Assembly: GCA_029262175.1 (NCBI GenBank)
Contig: JAJCZV010000072.1
Coordinates: 88,537 to 152,536 of the forward strand
Origin: Gemmatimonadota bacterium
Lineage (GTDB): Bacteria; Gemmatimonadota; Gemmatimonadetes; Palauibacterales; Palauibacteraceae
Length of the DNA: 64,000 nucleotides
Direction: 5' to 3'
Shown here piece by piece: positions 63,670 to 64,000 of this stretch. The translations under genes and the position numbers were made by a program. Below the pieces are notes generated by a model, which worked only from the letters and a program-made list of their open reading frames with translations, had not been told where the DNA came from and did not search any database. The stretch's first letter is position 1. Every line of letters begins with the position of its first letter.

Positions 63670-64000
63670 TTCCGGCCCCCGGCGGGGATCTCTTGCCGGA
63701 TCTGATCGTAGTTTTCGATTCGGACGCGGGCGTCATGCGTCAGCGTTGCATGGCCGTCGACGATGATGAGTTCTCCGCCCACCGGTACGAACGTGTCGTC
63801 TGCACCGTCGGCTGCCGGAATGATCTCCACATCCGTGTCGTTCTCGAGGCCCGTCGTTACATACTTCCACTGGGCGCTTCCCGTTTCGGACCCCGGCTCA
63901 TTCGGCTCGAATACGAAAACGACCTGCCGTCTATCGCGTTCTACGATGGCTACTTTCGGAACGAAGGTCCGGTCCTCCAGCTGCCGGCCTGCGATTCGGA
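63666..64000 (-). CDS. RND efflux periplasmic adaptor subunit (partial, 5' end outside window)
   Basis: This is the C-terminal 110 or so residues of a membrane-fusion protein, read in the frame ending at the TGA at 63666-63668. The segments FVPKVAIVERDRRQVVFVFE, WKYVTTGLENDTDVEI and GGELIIVDGHATLTHDARVRIE match the last beta-barrel and membrane-proximal domains of RND adaptors (VPxxAI, VxxGLxxGxxVxxxG). The stop overlaps the tolC-like start, giving the order adaptor-TolC-RND-RND. Confidence 0.9.
   Translation of the reverse strand, partial: RIAGRQLEDRTFVPKVAIVERDRRQVVFVFEPNEPGSETGSAQWKYVTTGLENDTDVEIIPAADGADDTFVPVGGELIIVDGHATLTHDARVRIENYDQIRQEIPAGGRN

Noticed and set aside
1..64000. CRISPR arrays, insertion sequences, prophage, toxin-antitoxin or defence genes
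   Set aside because: No direct-repeat arrays, transposase motifs or defence signatures were seen; the region is essentially core genome.

Overview
The window is a 64-kb, GC-rich, gene-dense stretch of a bacterial chromosome, almost all of it housekeeping genes. The organism is Gram-negative with respiratory metabolism. This is shown by a 14-subunit-type complex I operon, a TonB-dependent-receptor-like outer-membrane protein, TolC/RND efflux, an ETF-ubiquinone oxidoreductase and a molybdenum cofactor locus. Frequent GTG and TTG starts, 1-8 nt gene overlaps and the gene content would fit Gemmatimonadota or a nearby phylum. That placement is inference, because no rRNA or tRNA gene was found.

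Region by region. 1-10239 (-): nuoA-B-CD-E-F-G-H-I-J-K-L, with nuoL running off the left edge. 10393-18415: a mixed block holding an alpha/beta hydrolase, dCTP deaminase, a sulfotransferase, a DUF423 protein, an HD-GYP-like signalling protein coupled to an uncharacterised propeller-like protein, asparagine synthase and a small protein. 18498-20495 (-): molybdopterin genes moaD-E-A headed by an unknown 91-residue gene. 20753-21925 (+): a class I aminotransferase. 22058-40604 (-): a long co-directional chain. Read 5' to 3' it is leucyl aminopeptidase, TonB-type receptor, YicC, gmk, rpoZ, coaBC, family-4 uracil-DNA glycosylase, dnaB, ispD, Sua5/TsaC, YwlE-type phosphatase, aroE, comF-like, gapA, pgk, tpiA, secG, carA, sppA and HU. 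40712-43285 (-): citrate synthase, two small proteins and an acyltransferase. 43352-46235: an FAD oxidoreductase facing ETF-QO. 46273-52865 (-): trkA/trkH, a P1 peptidase and a response regulator/histidine kinase pair. 53168-55838 (-): NfeD-like protein, flotillin-like SPFH protein and a lipoprotein cyclophilin. 55891-64000 (-): a tripartite efflux operon of adaptor (partial), TolC and two RND permeases.

No CRISPR array, phage, insertion sequence or defence island was found. The observations most worth following are: (1) a decayed RNase HI gene on the opposite strand between carA and secG, with a premature TGA and loss of the helix carrying a catalytic Glu; (2) an attenuator-like promoter, leader and terminator just ahead of secG; (3) a multi-hairpin leader ahead of the HD-GYP-like gene; (4) two HD-GYP-type proteins lacking key catalytic residues; (5) a family-4 UDG with Ser at an expected Fe-S ligand position; and (6) an RND permease with a large charged cytoplasmic insertion. 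Gene functions rest on motif recognition by eye; no database search was run.
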